Notes: generated by a model from the letters alone, not told the origin. A stretch of DNA of 64,000 bases from Primulina eburnea (GCF_022965805.1 NC_133103.1:44561610-44625609); one strand, 5' to 3'; counted from the stretch's first letter, positions 46,292 through 58,725 are shown. Numbers and translations are program-made.

Positions 46292-48970
46292 AGATACGAT
46301 TTCGTCCTCGAAATCACATGTAATCAAGTCAGATATCAACATGAAACGTATACAAGAGGTAAATCAGAAAACTTATCTCAATGAATCAATTCTGAAATTT
46401 CAATCTCATATCATATTCTGTCTTTCAGATAGTCTCATTGGCCTACTGACAACCTTACTGTGTTATCAACAACAGAATAATCTTCGTTTTGAAATAATTT
46501 TCTTTTACGGATCTCTGATTCCAATCTGGAATAAGAATTCAAGAAGTATAACATCGTAATACCCCTTAAAATAACTCTAACAGAATCAATCTGACAATAC
46601 TGGTTATACAACATCCGTATATACTAATCCACAGCTCATAACAAATCAATACCATTAGCGGTTATCAAATCTGTTTATCCCGGTCAAGGATATACTCGAT
46701 CTTTGGCTTCAATTATCAACAATCATCATCTGATGTTGACATATTTCATTTGTCTATTCTGAGCTATTTTCATTCTTTTCTGAATCAGCTTCATTTTCTT
46801 GTCATATCAATTAGTGCTAGCATCCAGCACTGTAGCTCCCTGGATATCTTCCAATATCTGGATAGCATCCTCTGGCTATCTATCAGTCGGTGGATAATAT
46901 AAGAATGAGTGCATGGTATGTTCTGCCACGAATACAAACTCAAGCAAAATCACAATCTGATATACTCTACTTCTGCATTCTAATTATTCTGACCACTTTT
47001 CTGACATCAGTCTATGTCATTTGGTCATGTTTGTACGTTATCTGGTACAAACTAATAGATATAGATTGAACAATCTGTCAATAACAATCATATCATATCA
47101 TCATCTGGAAATTATTGCAGTGATCTCATTACGAAATTCATCGAATTATACTCCCCATGTCTAGTCAGAAATATACAAATTCTGTAATAAATCTTCTGAT
47201 CTCTATCTTTCTATCTTCATTTATTGGCGACTCAGACATTTCAGTACAAATTCTGCCAACATTGCAGCATAAATTCTACCATAACTGATTTAATCTGTCT
47301 ATATCAAAACTATCTGTTTTATTTATTATACACTTTCCGTTACCTGAACGAATACTGAATCCATTTCGGTGCACTTCTGACACTATCTGTCATTTCAGAT
47401 TCGAACTATTGGGTATAAACAAATCAGTTAATAATATAAATTAAAGAAAAATACCTACCTGGTATTCGGCTCTGACTATCGATATCAAATTTTGTTGTAC
47501 AATTCTGAAACATTTGACATCACAAGATAATCGTTCTCATACAGTAAAAATCACATATCTGTCACTCGGATCGATGCTCTGATCTGATTATCGAAATTAA
47601 GTTCTGAACATTCTGGTTAAATCTCTGAACTGCCGTAATTCTCGAATTCAGATCTGATTCGGTTTAAATATTTTGTATCAAACACTGACTCAGAATAACA
47701 ATACTATCAAATCAGATTCATAGTATCAATAATCTATACTGATCTAGCGAGTTCAGTAAACTCATAAAATTGCAATTTCTGGCAATATTGTCAATTCTGA
47801 CTAATCAATCACGTCTTCATGTTGTTCTGATTAACTGCTATATCTCATTTGCAAATATAATATGCCCCCAACAATACAAGCTGTTTCAAATACTGTTTTA
47901 AAACAATAACAATACTCAAGCAGATACAAAACAGCAATTGTATAAGATAATCTGTCAGCTCAGACCAAAATAAATTTCTGACATTTCTGACATCTCTGAA
48001 ATTTCTGATCTTTCGGATATCGATATCGTTATCAGCCACTGATCACAATCTCAACTGTGTCAAAATCAATCGGTATACTAACTTCAGATATCGCATACTC
48101 TGAATACAATCTATTTTAAGCAGAATTCATATCTGAATAATTTCTGTATACAATAACCACAGTTCTCGGAGTATTCAATACAATCTTCAGATATTCGATT
48201 CAATCAATCAGATGCTACAAATATATCAAAATCTCATAGATACAACGAGCATGAAATCATCAAAAGATCTCTGAACATACTGAAACATGCCAAAGAGAAA
48301 CACTAAACCAGATGTAACTTCTGGTCGGTACTCTTCTACTAATTTTTCAATTCTTTCAATTCATTCTGTACATTCAATGTCATTCTGTGCTAAATTCTAA
48401 AGCACAAACAGTACCTGATCTCAATTCAATTCTGGAATCTATCTTTCTGATATAAAGCAAATCTGAAATCTTATCTAGGCAAATATCAGCCAACTCGTAC
48501 ATCACTGGCAAATCTGCCAATGCTAGGCTCGATTTCAGTAAGTCTACTGAATACATAAGGATACCATCTGTTCCTTTCTGTAACAATCGAGTCATAGACA
48601 ACACATATATCAAAGGAATTCTAAATCTAGAATCTTTACCGTGAAATCTCTACTCATCAGCCATATCTGGTGTGAATCTTATACTCTCTTGAAAGGAATC
48701 TATAATAGTTCTGTACTTGTTCAGCAAACTAATATCAGTAATGCGATCAAATCAGAAAGCACAAGTACATCATAATCTAACTCGATCTCGTTCTCATTTT
48801 ACTGTAGTATACAATATGTCACAGAAATCTCTGATATCAATCTTTCTTTCCCAAAAGGTACAAAGATTAATACTACAGCAATACAGACCCAACATGTACC
48901 ATATATATCAATGCAACTCAGTCAAAAATAATCATAAGAAATGCATTAGTATATATCAATACATATGAAA
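46292..48970 (-). pseudogene. Decayed pol region of the Gypsy element
   Basis: No long ORF is present. The minus-strand stretch 48613-48380 resembles the segment between protease and reverse transcriptase of Ty3/Gypsy Pol (a Leu-Pro-Val-x-x-Glu-x-Ala-Asp block, then Arg-Lys-Ile-Asp-Ser-Arg-Ile-Glu-Leu and Gly-Thr-Val). The remainder is AT-rich, full of TCTGA-type words, and shows no reverse transcriptase, RNase H or integrase motif that I can read. Confidence 0.5.
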
Positions 48971-49006
48971 TATAATCATAAAAGAATAGTACCTACCACT
49001 ATATCC

Positions 49007-49900
49007 TCAAGTGCCTCTTGGATCTGTTCCTCGGTCACTGCCACCAGATGATTCTGCTCCCTGAAATCTTCGGGAACCTCTCTGGGGACAAACTCTAGCA
49101 AAATGTCCCGGTTGTCGGCAGATACGACAACTAACAGTAACTCCCTGGCATTGCTCCATGGAATGTCTTCCTTTGCAAGTTCTGCAATACACTCCAGTAT
49201 AACTCGGGCTAGAACCACTGGAGCTAGATGAACCGCTAGGTCCACTCCCTAACTTCTTAAACTGTTTCTTTCGTACTTTCAGCAAATCTTTCTTTCCACT
49301 CGTGCTGCCGCGATCAAATCGGAGAGGGGATTGCTGTGTCTGGGGTTGTATCGCACACACCCTTTTCAGTTGTCTAATCAGACCCGCCTCCGCTATCTTC
49401 GCTCTACTCAAGGCATCAGCAAAATGGTGAGGTCGCTGTATATTCATCAATGCAACTATCTCCGAATTCAATCCTCTGATGAACTGATCCGCTACAGCTT
49501 CATCATTCCCCATTACATGAGGAGCAAAATGCAGTAGAGTAGAGAATTTAGCAACATATCCTTCAATATTCAGTTGACCTTGTCTCAAATTCTCAAACTC
49601 TGCTTTCTTGTCCTCTTGGTACGAAACTGAGAAAAATCTTCGATAAAATTCAGTTCTGAATATTTCCCATGAAATCACTGTACCTCTCTGTTCTAACATT
49701 CTTTTACTTGTAATCCACCAACTTCTGGCAATCTCTCGTAACTGGTGAAATATCAGTGTAATTCTCTGTTCATCTGAATAATCAAGTAAATCGAACAGTA
49801 TTTCTATGTCATCAAACCAGTTCTCACAATCTTCAGACGTCTCGATACCACTCAGAATCGACGGCTGCAATAACTGAAACTCTTTCAACTTTGTTTCCAT
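49007..49900 (-). CDS. Gag protein of the Gypsy element
   Basis: A 297-codon uninterrupted ORF encodes a Ty3/Gypsy Gag. Residues about 20-130 match the retrotransposon gag domain (CENWFDD, ARSWW, FRTEFYRRFF, FENLRQG). A first Cys/His cluster (about 239-251) is incomplete and a second is a canonical knuckle CRICRQPGHFARVC (258-271). The tail is Arg/Gly/Ser-rich. In other family members Gag continues into protease, but here a stop follows. It could build particles with Pol supplied by another element. Confidence 0.85.
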   Translation of the reverse strand: METKLKEFQLLQPSILSGIETSEDCENWFDDIEILFDLLDYSDEQRITLIFHQLREIARSWWITSKRMLEQRGTVISWEIFRTEFYRRFFSVSYQEDKKAEFENLRQGQLNIEGYVAKFSTLLHFAPHVMGNDEAVADQFIRGLNSEIVALMNIQRPHHFADALSRAKIAEAGLIRQLKRVCAIQPQTQQSPLRFDRGSTSGKKDLLKVRKKQFKKLGSGPSGSSSSSGSSPSYTGVYCRTCKGRHSMEQCQGVTVSCRICRQPGHFARVCPQRGSRRFQGAESSGGSDRGTDPRGT

Positions 49901-50279
49901 CTGAGTCTCTGATACATCTATCTGTTCAGTCGAAGTACTACCTCTTTCTGGAATTCTCCGTGGAGGTATATCTGCTTATCAAAACATTAGTACCCAAATA
50001 CTACAAATCTGTTCCAATCTTTCTTTGATCATCTTACTGCTGATCGAGAATCAAATCTGATTCATACTCAATAATACATATTACCAATTCAAATCAGATA
50101 ATTAGATAACATGTATTTCAAAGCAGTAAAGCATAATGTCATGCTAGCACACACAATGTAAGTCAACATTACAAATAAATCTCATGCTAGCAATCACATG
50201 CAAGGAAAGAAAACTCGATCTACCCCGCTCATTCTCTTCTATCTCAGTCTAAAGGATCTATCACTCTGAAACCACCTGT

Positions 50280-52068
50280 TGTGGGGACCCGGACGCTAAT
50301 CATATTCTTAATCATCATTGGACTAATTTAATCAATTAAAATAAACAGGGTCTAATTTTTTTTTAAATACGGAAGGTAATGGAATCAAACTCCTATACAT
50401 ATCAGTATAAAAGTATAAATTTGATACAACATACAATCATTTACATCTCAGGTTCAACAACTAACTATCAAGTGTTCAACCCTATCTCTAGTCCAAGTCC
50501 GTAGTCTCCACTCTAATCTCAAACTTTCTTCATCTCTATGACCCTGAACTTGTCCCACCTGTTGCCATGCACACATACAGACAAGACAACAGCCGGATAA
50601 CTCCGGTGAGATATAAATATCCCAGTATAAACAATGTATACATGCAATCATATAAAACATATATAAAAGCATAACCAAACATCAAAACATGTATCTAATC
50701 TGACTACATGAATCAATGACACGTTACCTGATCTTATCTTATTTCTAATCTAGGGATCCCGATCTAAGTTAGACTTTGGTATGCTGTATCGAGTGTCTAC
50801 AATAGACGTCGATCTACATCTAAGCTCATCGATACACCGTAAGTCTAGGGTCTTAGCAGTTCTGACAAAGACTTAGACTTGGGCATGCTATATCGAGTGT
50901 CTACAATAGACGTCGATCTACATCTAAGCTCATCGATATACCACAAGTCTAGGGTCTTAGCAGTTCTGTCCAAGACTTGGCGGTTCTGCCCTAGCTAGGC
51001 TGATCTGTCCTAGACTCAAACTCTGGCTCTGCTATCATTCAATAGACTAAACATATCAATCTGATAATCTGTAAATATCAATGCAATAAAATATAGTATG
51101 TGATTTTGGGAAACTCAAGTCAAACCTAACTCGAGTTGTGCAATCTCGAATCAACATTTATTTATACCTTTCTCTTCGCGATCTGACGAAGATAAAGTCT
51201 CACCTTCAACTCTGTCCATACCCAATCTGGAAATGACAATATAAAACAGGCACAATATCAATATCAGTTCTGAAATCAAGACTGTCTCTGTAAATCTAAA
51301 ACGATATATCGAGAATCATAATATCAATATTCCATTCTCAATTCAACTCTGAATCTGATTAATCTGAATTAACTCAAATCAGCGGCATAACGGCACAATC
51401 TCAGTATTCCCGTCAATACCATATCACCAGATATTAATTACAAATCATAACCCATATTCGATACAATTTGTAATCAGTCTATAATCCAAATCTATTCAAT
51501 TTCAATTAATATAATCTGAAAAATCATAACAATTCCAGATCAATCTGTTTCCTGATCTGACTTCGGTTCTACGATGTCTAACATGTCAAGAACATCATAT
51601 ATGAATTATATCAAATTCCTACAACATCATCTTTTCAACTGATAACAGAACTCAATAAAACTTACGTCCAGTTGTAGCTGTTGACAAGAGAATCACAGAA
51701 CCGTGTTCGGATCAAAATTCTGATAATCGGATCTTGCACAATAAATTTCTAGGCTTTGAGGAAATTTGAGAGAATAGCTATGGAGTTCGTTCGTTCTTGC
51801 TGGAGTCTTTGAATGAGAAATGAGATTTTTATATATTCAATGCATGACAAGTGTCCCACTCAAGTGCTAATTGCACTTTAGTCCCTCAACTTTTCATTAT
51901 TTGCAAATCGGCCCCCGCTTAATCTTTTAATTCAATTTCAATCCTAAATAATTCCATTTCAATCCTAAATAATTGAAAACATCTTGGAATATAATTCAAC
52001 ACTCCAAAAGTTTCCATTACATACTCTCGGATTAAAATAATATCATTTTTATTATCTCGGGCCTTACA
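50280..52068 (-). repeat. 5' LTR of the Gypsy element
   Basis: It runs TGTGGGGACCC to CCTTACA on the plus strand, so the minus strand begins TGTAAGG. It shares the 95-bp tandem pair (around 50765-50960) with the left LTR. A few substitutions and small indels separate the two, more than in the young Copia. Confidence 0.9.
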
Positions 52069-52849
52069 TATACATACAACGATACATGACATGCATGTTG
52101 AGCTATGATTCTTGGATACCTTGATATAATTGGATTTTGATTATGGGGTTTTGAGCACGATACTATGTTTGGCATTATGTGACCCATAAAACATAGCCAT
52201 TTGTGGCCCCTCTGATTGATTGGTTGAAATTTGGGATCTGATGGCGCTTTGCCAACGCTATCATACGGATCATTCCTTATACTTGACTGAGGCCGGTGTG
52301 CTTGCTCGAGTATTGATTTGATATTGATTTGATTGGTTCCGATACTTGCTCAATGGATGGGAATTTGATCTTATACCTCCACGACATGCATGAACTGCAT
52401 ATCATATATCATTGTGTAGATATATGTTGTATATATTACAGTTGTTCCATACAGATCTTTTGCTCACCCCCAAGGGGGCTGTTGTTGTCTTTGTGTGTAG
52501 ACAATGGCAGGTACTCCCGGTTATCAGGAGACAAGAGAAGATACTTCTGGAGGGAGTCACATCTGAGTTGAGGTTGAGTGGTATATCCCAGTATATGTAT
52601 GTGTCTATATATCGGAGCATGTCTCGGGGATAAGATTTGTTTGTATGTAGTTGATGTCAGTCATGTGTGTGCTTATTTTATGATGTGATATGTTTAGATG
52701 AGACTTTATTAAATACTATTTTTAGCATTATAATTATAGTTGACACATTTTGAGCTCATTGTAAAGAAATTTTTTACTTGTTTTCTTTGTAATTAATTAA
52801 CTCTAATCAAATTACATTATAATAACGATTGAGAGTTAAGGACCCCACA

Positions 52850-54324
52850 AATCTATAGTAATCCCACAAGAGTCTGATACTCTGACCATTGCATTTAAGA
52901 TTCATAATAAGAGGATGGAGTTGGAGATACCCAAGAAAGCTCTAGCCAAAACCTCCAAGGTTTACACTAGCGAGACTCTTGCCATAATCAATGAGATGAG
53001 CATGGAAGAAGAAGAAGCACGAGAAGAAAAGACAACAAATGGGGGTGAAACAGTAGCCCAAAATCTTATTGGTTTTAACCAGTTGTATGATGACGATGGA
53101 CCATCGGCTGTTGACTTAATGGATAAATCCACTAAAATTGCTTCTGAGCAACCCATATCTCGAAGATCCCTCTTCTACCACTAACCCCGATGCGATCCCT
53201 GACACCACTATAACCAGTGTGCAACCCAGCCAGAGTACTTTTCTCTTCTCCTATCTTAAATAACCCTGAAACAGGTCCTTACACCTCTACTGGTGATTTG
53301 GCTACACCACTACTTGAGGCTCTTCTGACATGAGTGGATGATGTGATGAAATCTATGATATGCTATAAACTCTTTGGTGACCGGTCCACTCACATGGACA
53401 CTGATCAAGACACCGGTCCCAAGAGTCCATCTCTTAAGATAATCTTTGAAGAAGAAGCTCTGAAGTACCCAACTCCTCAGGTTACTGCTGAACAAGAAGA
53501 CTTTTCTAATCTTTCTCCTCCACCGGTAGAGTTTTATATTCCTATATATGTCTCTCCAATTCTTTCTAATCGCCAGGACATCACTGGAGCCGCTGATATG
53601 GAAAAATATGGAGATGGACAACAAAAATGAAGACGATCGGTCAAAACCAAATAATGATGAAGATGGAACTTCGCGCACCAATGATCAGATTGAGGTTGAT
53701 GCACACTTTCACATAGATCTTTTCCCATCTTGAGAAGGTCCACAGACTCATGGTAGACTTTGATGCCCATCTGACAGTCTCAGGTTTTGGTGTTTCTGAT
53801 CTTCGCCAAGTCGTGATGCGGAATGTGTTTGAACTCAAAATAGAAATCAGATCCTGGATGAATGAATTCAAGTCTACAAAGAAGAACACCAAAGATGCAA
53901 TGTTGTCTTGTCTGAACATTTATCCTAAACTGAACAAAGAGTTGGGGCTCGCATTGACAATCTACACCCTTGGCTCCAAATTACAATAAATTATGGATCA
54001 TATTCAATGGGTTGATGCCAAAAATGGGGAAGAACAACAAGGGTATGAGGACGTCAGACATTGACATGATGAAGCTAGAACATTTGTTGAAAAGGAGAAG
54101 AAAAAGAAGTATCAACCCAAGAGAGGTGGTGGATCAGGAGGTGGTGAAAGTTCCTGGTTTATGAGGTAATATATGTTTTACTTTCATGCATGGTGATGTA
54201 TTAGGTTTTGCTATTTCCCTTTTACATTGTAACAATAAAATTCATTATCTCAATGAAATTAATTTTTTTAAAGCATATGATGTTTTTAAGGCTTAGGTTT
54301 TGTCATCACCAAAAACGGGGAAAC
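52850..54324 (+). pseudogene. Ancient Copia third ORF, C-terminal part, and polypurine tract
   Basis: Open pieces at 52915-53184, 53334-53630 and 53750-53989 are acidic and Ser/Pro/Thr-rich with a helical C-terminal part, like the tail of the young ORF3. Frames change between them. CCAAAAACGGGGAAAC at 54309-54324, just before the LTR, is the decayed polypurine tract. Confidence 0.7.
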
Positions 54325-55588
54325 TGTTAGATCTATTAGTTTTAGTTATAACAAACAATGACTTAGAGTATTAGATTGAGTGACATTTTCATGTATTACA
54401 TGTATTCGACCGTCCTATTGAAGATTCAAAATAAGTTATTCCACCAGTCTCAAGATGCAAATCTATCTAACCATTTTAGTCTTAACATCATATTTGATCA
54501 ACTTAATTGCTCGTGCTTACAAAAGTATATGGCAAAATGCTACTAAACTATTCATTATATCGAAACATATTTGAAAAATGCTGAGTAATATATCTTTATA
54601 TTCAAGCCCCACATCTTACAAAGATCTTACTTACTTTGTCATAAAAGTTGACTGATAATCATGCACTACAAACAAGACATCAGAAGGTCAGAATGTTTTC
54701 CTAAAAAGACATAGCTCAGAGTCAGTTATTTTTTTCTATTAGCGACTGTTTCCTTCTGCATTTGAAACATGCCAAATTTCTCATTTATTAAAGTGTATTA
54801 TGAATCAAGAAAGGACGATGACAATAGTGCTTTTGCAGTAATGAGCTTCTGTCGAACATTGAACCGATCAATGTAAAGATAACTATGAATAGAGGGATGC
54901 CGAGAATAGCTTTACAAGTAATTGATACACATTCGAAGCAATTTTTCAAGTTTGCATTCTCTGAAATATTTTTTAGCACTCTTCATACTCATATCCACTA
55001 CTCCTCAACAGCTCTCACTTCAAGAACATCTACCAGATCATCAATGATCATCTAAGTCTTGTGTGAGCTACTGAACCATTTCTTTCAAGACTGTTTGAAG
55101 AGTTGCTCGATAGTTTGAATTTGAAGACTCATTTTTTCTATATAATTGTGTTGTATTGGTTGTGAGACTTGTGTCTCAACCTTTGGTGAAAGTTAACTAA
55201 GAGTTTCAACTTAGACAGTAGATAAGCCCTAAGGTTTAAGCATGTTGTTACAAAAAGTTGTAAAAACAAAGTCTTATAGTGAACTCTTTTCTAAGTGGAA
55301 GAAGGGGAGACATAGAAGAATATTGCCTTCGAACTTCAATATATCTTGTGTCATTTCAGTTATTGCACTTATTTATTTAGTTGTCTTGCTATATTTGAAC
55401 ATAAAAGCTTCATAAGAACCATCATACCATTTTACATTTTATTTGTGGTTTCACGATTTGTAAATGTTGAGGAAATTAAGTTTTGTATAGCTAATCTTAT
55501 CAAGACTGATCATATTATTTATTAGTATTTTAGAGAAAATTTTAGAATTTTTATTCATGTTTTCTAAAACATATCTTCAATCCTAACA
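54325..55588 (+). repeat. 3' LTR of the ancient Copia
   Basis: It begins TGTTAGATC and ends CCTAACA. It is homologous to 13044-14661 in order and content, without the hAT MITE but with about 60 extra bp near 54640-54700. The divergence from the 5' LTR is large. Confidence 0.75.
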
Positions 55589-56103
55589 CATTATGGAATA
55601 ATCTGATTTATTATTATTATTTTAATTAATTGATAAATGACTAAGACATTGCTTTTTCAAAAAAAAATAATTTCATATTTTTCTAAATATTATAAATATT
55701 TAATAATTTTTTTAAACATAATATATATATTACTATGTTTTAACTTACAGAATCTGAATATTTTTATTATTTGCGTATTATTCTTTAGAAAATAAAATTA
55801 TTATTGTTATTTCAATTTAATACCTAAGGGTACAATATTTATACAAGATAGTTATTTTTAATCAAATCATTCAACTTTTTAAAAATATTTTTCATGCATT
55901 ACTTTTGTTAATTTAAATTTTTCCATCATATTAATGATTTAAATATTTCTTTAAATCTTTTTAAATTTTTTCTTGGACCCAGCTATGGAAAATCCTCTCG
56001 TAAATTAATATTAATAAATAATAAATATCACGGGAGTGGGCCCCACTACCATAAAATATTACACCTTTCCAATCGCGAAGCCGAGGCAATCTGCCTGCCT
56101 GAC
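55589..56103 (+). promoter_or_regulatory. Promoter region of the GEM-like gene
   Basis: The stretch is very AT-rich to 56030, then changes to a G/C-rich leader. GTGGGCCCCAC at 56036-56046 matches both class I and class II TCP-factor consensus sites. CCAAT is at 56068-56072. TAATAAATA near 56013 is the nearest TATA-like sequence. Confidence 0.5.
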
Positions 56104-56205
56104 ATGAATCCTTCAGATCAAAGCGAAGAACCCAAATCACAACCAGCCGGCTGTATGAATCCTTCAGATCAAAGCAAAGAATCCAAATCACAACCAGCCG
56201 GCGCC
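56104..56205 (+). repeat. 51-bp tandem duplication at the N-terminus of the GEM-like protein
   Basis: Units 56104-56154 and 56155-56205 differ at only a few bases, mostly in the last codon. Each encodes Met-Asn-Pro-Ser-Asp-Gln-Ser and ends Gln-Pro-Ala-Gly plus one residue. The duplication is in frame and brings its own ATG. Confidence 0.95.
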
Positions 56206-58725
56206 GGCGTCGGCGCAGCCGGCGGTGGCCAGCATGTTGATTACGCTCCCTATCCAAAATTCGAGCCAGACGACGCCGCTCCTGTCCCCAATACATGGAG
56301 CGCCAATCCGTCGGGATCAGTTGCTAATGAAACTCCGAGGTCCCCTTCTTCGCAGATCCCTGGAGGATATGCTACCTCCATGCCTCCGGAATCCAATCCC
56401 TACGTCTCTTCAGCTCCTGCACCAAAGAGTAATTTTCTTTTTCCCCCGTCATTTTGACCTCATTTTATCTACGATAATTAGTTAATTGAGTGATTTTCCA
56501 ATTAATGCTCCTTTTTTTTTAGTTTCTTATGTTGTTTAGTTGGAATTTTGGTGGTTTGATTTTAGAAAACGTGGAGAAGGTTAAGGATGTTTTAGGTAAA
56601 TGGGGAAAGATGGCTGCAGAGGCCACTAAGAAGGCTGAGGATTTGGCTGGAAACATGTGGCAGCATTGTGAGTTTGTTTTCGTTTCATTTCTTTGGTTTG
56701 ATTCCATCTTTTCCGGGGTAACATGACAGGGATTTTGCGGAGGCTGGAAATAGAAGCATTTTTTGGATTGGCGATATCCATAAATTGTGCATGTTTTTGC
56801 CATTGTCTCCACCATTTAATGTTGTCAGGGCTATTATGTTTTGGACATGACAAAAGTTTAACCTTATACTTGAAGGAGGTAGCGTTGAAGCAAAATATGA
56901 TATATCATTTAGGATGATCCTAACTCCTAATTTATAGATATGCAAAGAATGATCCTTACTTACTTACAGATATGCAAATGATGATCATTTTGGATGATCC
57001 TAACTTCAATGCTACCTTGTATATCATTTAGGAGTTAGGATAATCCCTCAATTTTCTTTAATCTGCCACTTGTTCCATTATATATCATCCTAGCTCCAAA
57101 TTTACAGATATGCAAAAATTAAAAATCTCCCCAATCCTAGGACTTACATCTCTTAACAACAAATTTTCTGAAAGCACTCTTTATTTATCGACAATAGCAC
57201 TTCGGCCCAAAGTGAAATGTTTAGCTTACAGATTTGGTATTCTTGGAAAATGGTTTCTGATAATGATCTAGATTTAACGTAATTGAATCAGTGAAAACGG
57301 GCCCAAGCATGGGAGAGGCAGCTGTTGCGCGAATAGCACAGGGTACCAAGATTTTGACAGAAGGTGGATATGAAAAGGTTTTTCAGCAAACATTTGACAT
57401 TGTTCCGGGGGAAAAACTTCTGAAGTCTTATGGATGCTACTTGTCTACTTCTGCTGGACCTGTTGTGGGAACCTTGTATTTGTCAACAGCAAAAGTAGCA
57501 TTTTGTAGCGATAATCCTCTTTCTTACAAAGTTTCTGAAGAGACGTGCTGGAGCTATTACAAGGTATGATGTAGTTTAGGCCAGTATTTCATTTTTTAAA
57601 AAATGATTTATGCACATGAATCAATTTGTCTCGAGTTCTATTTCCTTCTCATGTCTGGCGTTACGGACTACTTTAATGAAATCACATTTTCTGGCTAAAT
57701 GCTTTTATAAAGTTTTTATCTTTTTTCTTATATATCTTAAACATCTTATCATGCCTATTTCTCTCTCTTTGATTTTTGCTTCTCGATTTGTGGCATTTGA
57801 GTCTAATGACTTTCTGGGATCTGTAAAATAATCATTGAGTGTCCATTGATGTATTTGTAATCCCATGGAATAATACAGCCGCAGAACTGCATCTCCAGTT
57901 GTACTATATGCAAAAAGGGAATTGAATTGTACTGCCTCCATCCCATATTAATGGATTTCACCTCTTGTTTGTTTCCTTTGAGAACATTCAAAGTGACTTT
58001 TTATGAAACAAATGCCTTTTATATAAAATTCTACCATTGTGAAATGCAAATACTGTCAAATTATGTCATTAGTTTACAGACTTGTGACAAGAAATGGTTC
58101 CATTTTCTTTGAAATGTTCAAGTTTGAATCTACATATGCTGCTTGTTTGTCTTTGAACCTTTAAAGTACGAATTCATTGTGGTGCCCTGTCTCCGTCTTT
58201 CTGTTTGACAACCTGAGGATAAATTTGTGGCTATATTTCTGAAAAATAGTACAACCTTGCTCTTTCTGTAATTTCATTCTTGTTGTGGCATGCTTTCGTT
58301 TTGTACACAAGTGTTGAACATTTGTCAAAATTATTGTGTTCTATCATTGATCATATGTCTTGATTGATTGAGATCGATTTTTACATGATATCTGGTTATC
58401 TTACAGAACCATGTTTGACCATCACTTAAATTTCCGAAGATTTTCATATATCTGTATCAGTTTAATCAGTCCACAGAATCTCACTTGTTTTTTTTTCATC
58501 TATCAGATTGTCACTTATTTTTATCTTATGCATCAGGTGATTATACCATTGCATAATCTGAAAGCGGTTAATTCTTCAACTAGCAAATTAAATCAAGCCG
58601 AAAAGTACATCCAGATCATTTCTGTCGATAATCACGAGTTCTGGTTCATGGGATTCTTGAACTACGACAGTGCAGTGAAAAGTCTGAAAGATGCATTACA
58701 ATCACCTCCCTCTGCTCCTTATTAA
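56104..58725 (+). CDS. GEM-like protein with GRAM domain (4 exons)
   Basis: Exons 56104-56428, 56566-56667, 57292-57563 and 58537-58725 join in frame with GT-AG introns to give 295 residues. Residues 1-108 are Pro/Ser-rich and disordered. Exon 2 supplies a charged helix ending in the Trp-Gln-His-Leu-Lys-Thr-Gly-Pro-Ser block typical of the family. The GRAM domain runs from about residue 170 (KVFQQTF) through [18 protein letters not shown] and YYKV to NHEFWFMGF near residue 275. Arabidopsis GEM binds chromatin and cell-division factors to repress root-hair fate, and other relatives respond to ABA. Which subgroup this belongs to cannot be settled here. The first 34 codons are two near-identical 17-codon repeats, so Met18 is an alternative start. 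Confidence 0.93.
56901..57118. repeat. Small fold-back repeat cluster in intron 2 of the GEM-like gene
   Basis: AGGATGATCCTAACTCCT (56911-56928) recurs inverted as GGAGTTAGGATAATCC (57031-57046). TATATCATTTAGGA appears twice and AGATATGCAAA three times. The cluster may be a decayed MITE. Confidence 0.6.

Larger units (their letters stand above)
44509..52068 (-). mobile_element. Gypsy element with gag and only remnants of pol
   Basis: This 7.56-kb minus-strand element has two LTRs (50280-52068 and 44509-46277), a purine-rich tract AGAGGGGGAGAGA beside the left LTR (46278-46291), and TGGTTTCAGAG as a primer-site candidate beside the right LTR (50265-50275). The target duplication TATAC is at 44504-44508 and 52069-52073. 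The internal region is 4.0 kb, too short for full gag-pol. Gag is open, pol is decayed. The insert splits an older LTR. Confidence 0.85.
43221..52849 (+). mobile_element. Solo LTR in the ancient third ORF, itself split by a Gypsy element
   Basis: The LTR pieces are 43221-44508 and 52069-52849, together about 2.07 kb. The right end reads GACCCCACA. The flanks AATCA (43216-43220) and AATCT (52850-52854) may be a mutated 5-bp duplication, and then the left TG would have become TA. The R/U5-like part includes TTTGCTCACCCCC near 52456. The left boundary is uncertain by tens of bases, and so is the orientation. Confidence 0.55.
13044..55588 (+). mobile_element. Ancient Copia element opened by nested insertions
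   Basis: Sense-strand pieces appear in normal Copia order: LTR 13044-14661, gag 14709-16088 and 18560-19007, pol 19070-19954 and 31774-33617, third ORF 42546-43220 and 52850-54324, LTR 54325-55588. The two LTRs are clearly related along most of their length but much diverged. Both share blocks such as ATGAATCAAGAAAGGACGA and the start TGTTA. A TTATG beside both ends (13038-13042 and after 55588) may be the target duplication, with a boundary uncertainty of one or two bases. All coding parts are riddled with stops. That the pieces form one element, rather than several, is an inference from order, strand and LTR match. Confidence 0.7.

Noticed and set aside
48976..49245. 89-codon minus-strand ORF overlapping gag
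   Set aside because: It is an out-of-frame shadow of the Gypsy gag C-terminus.
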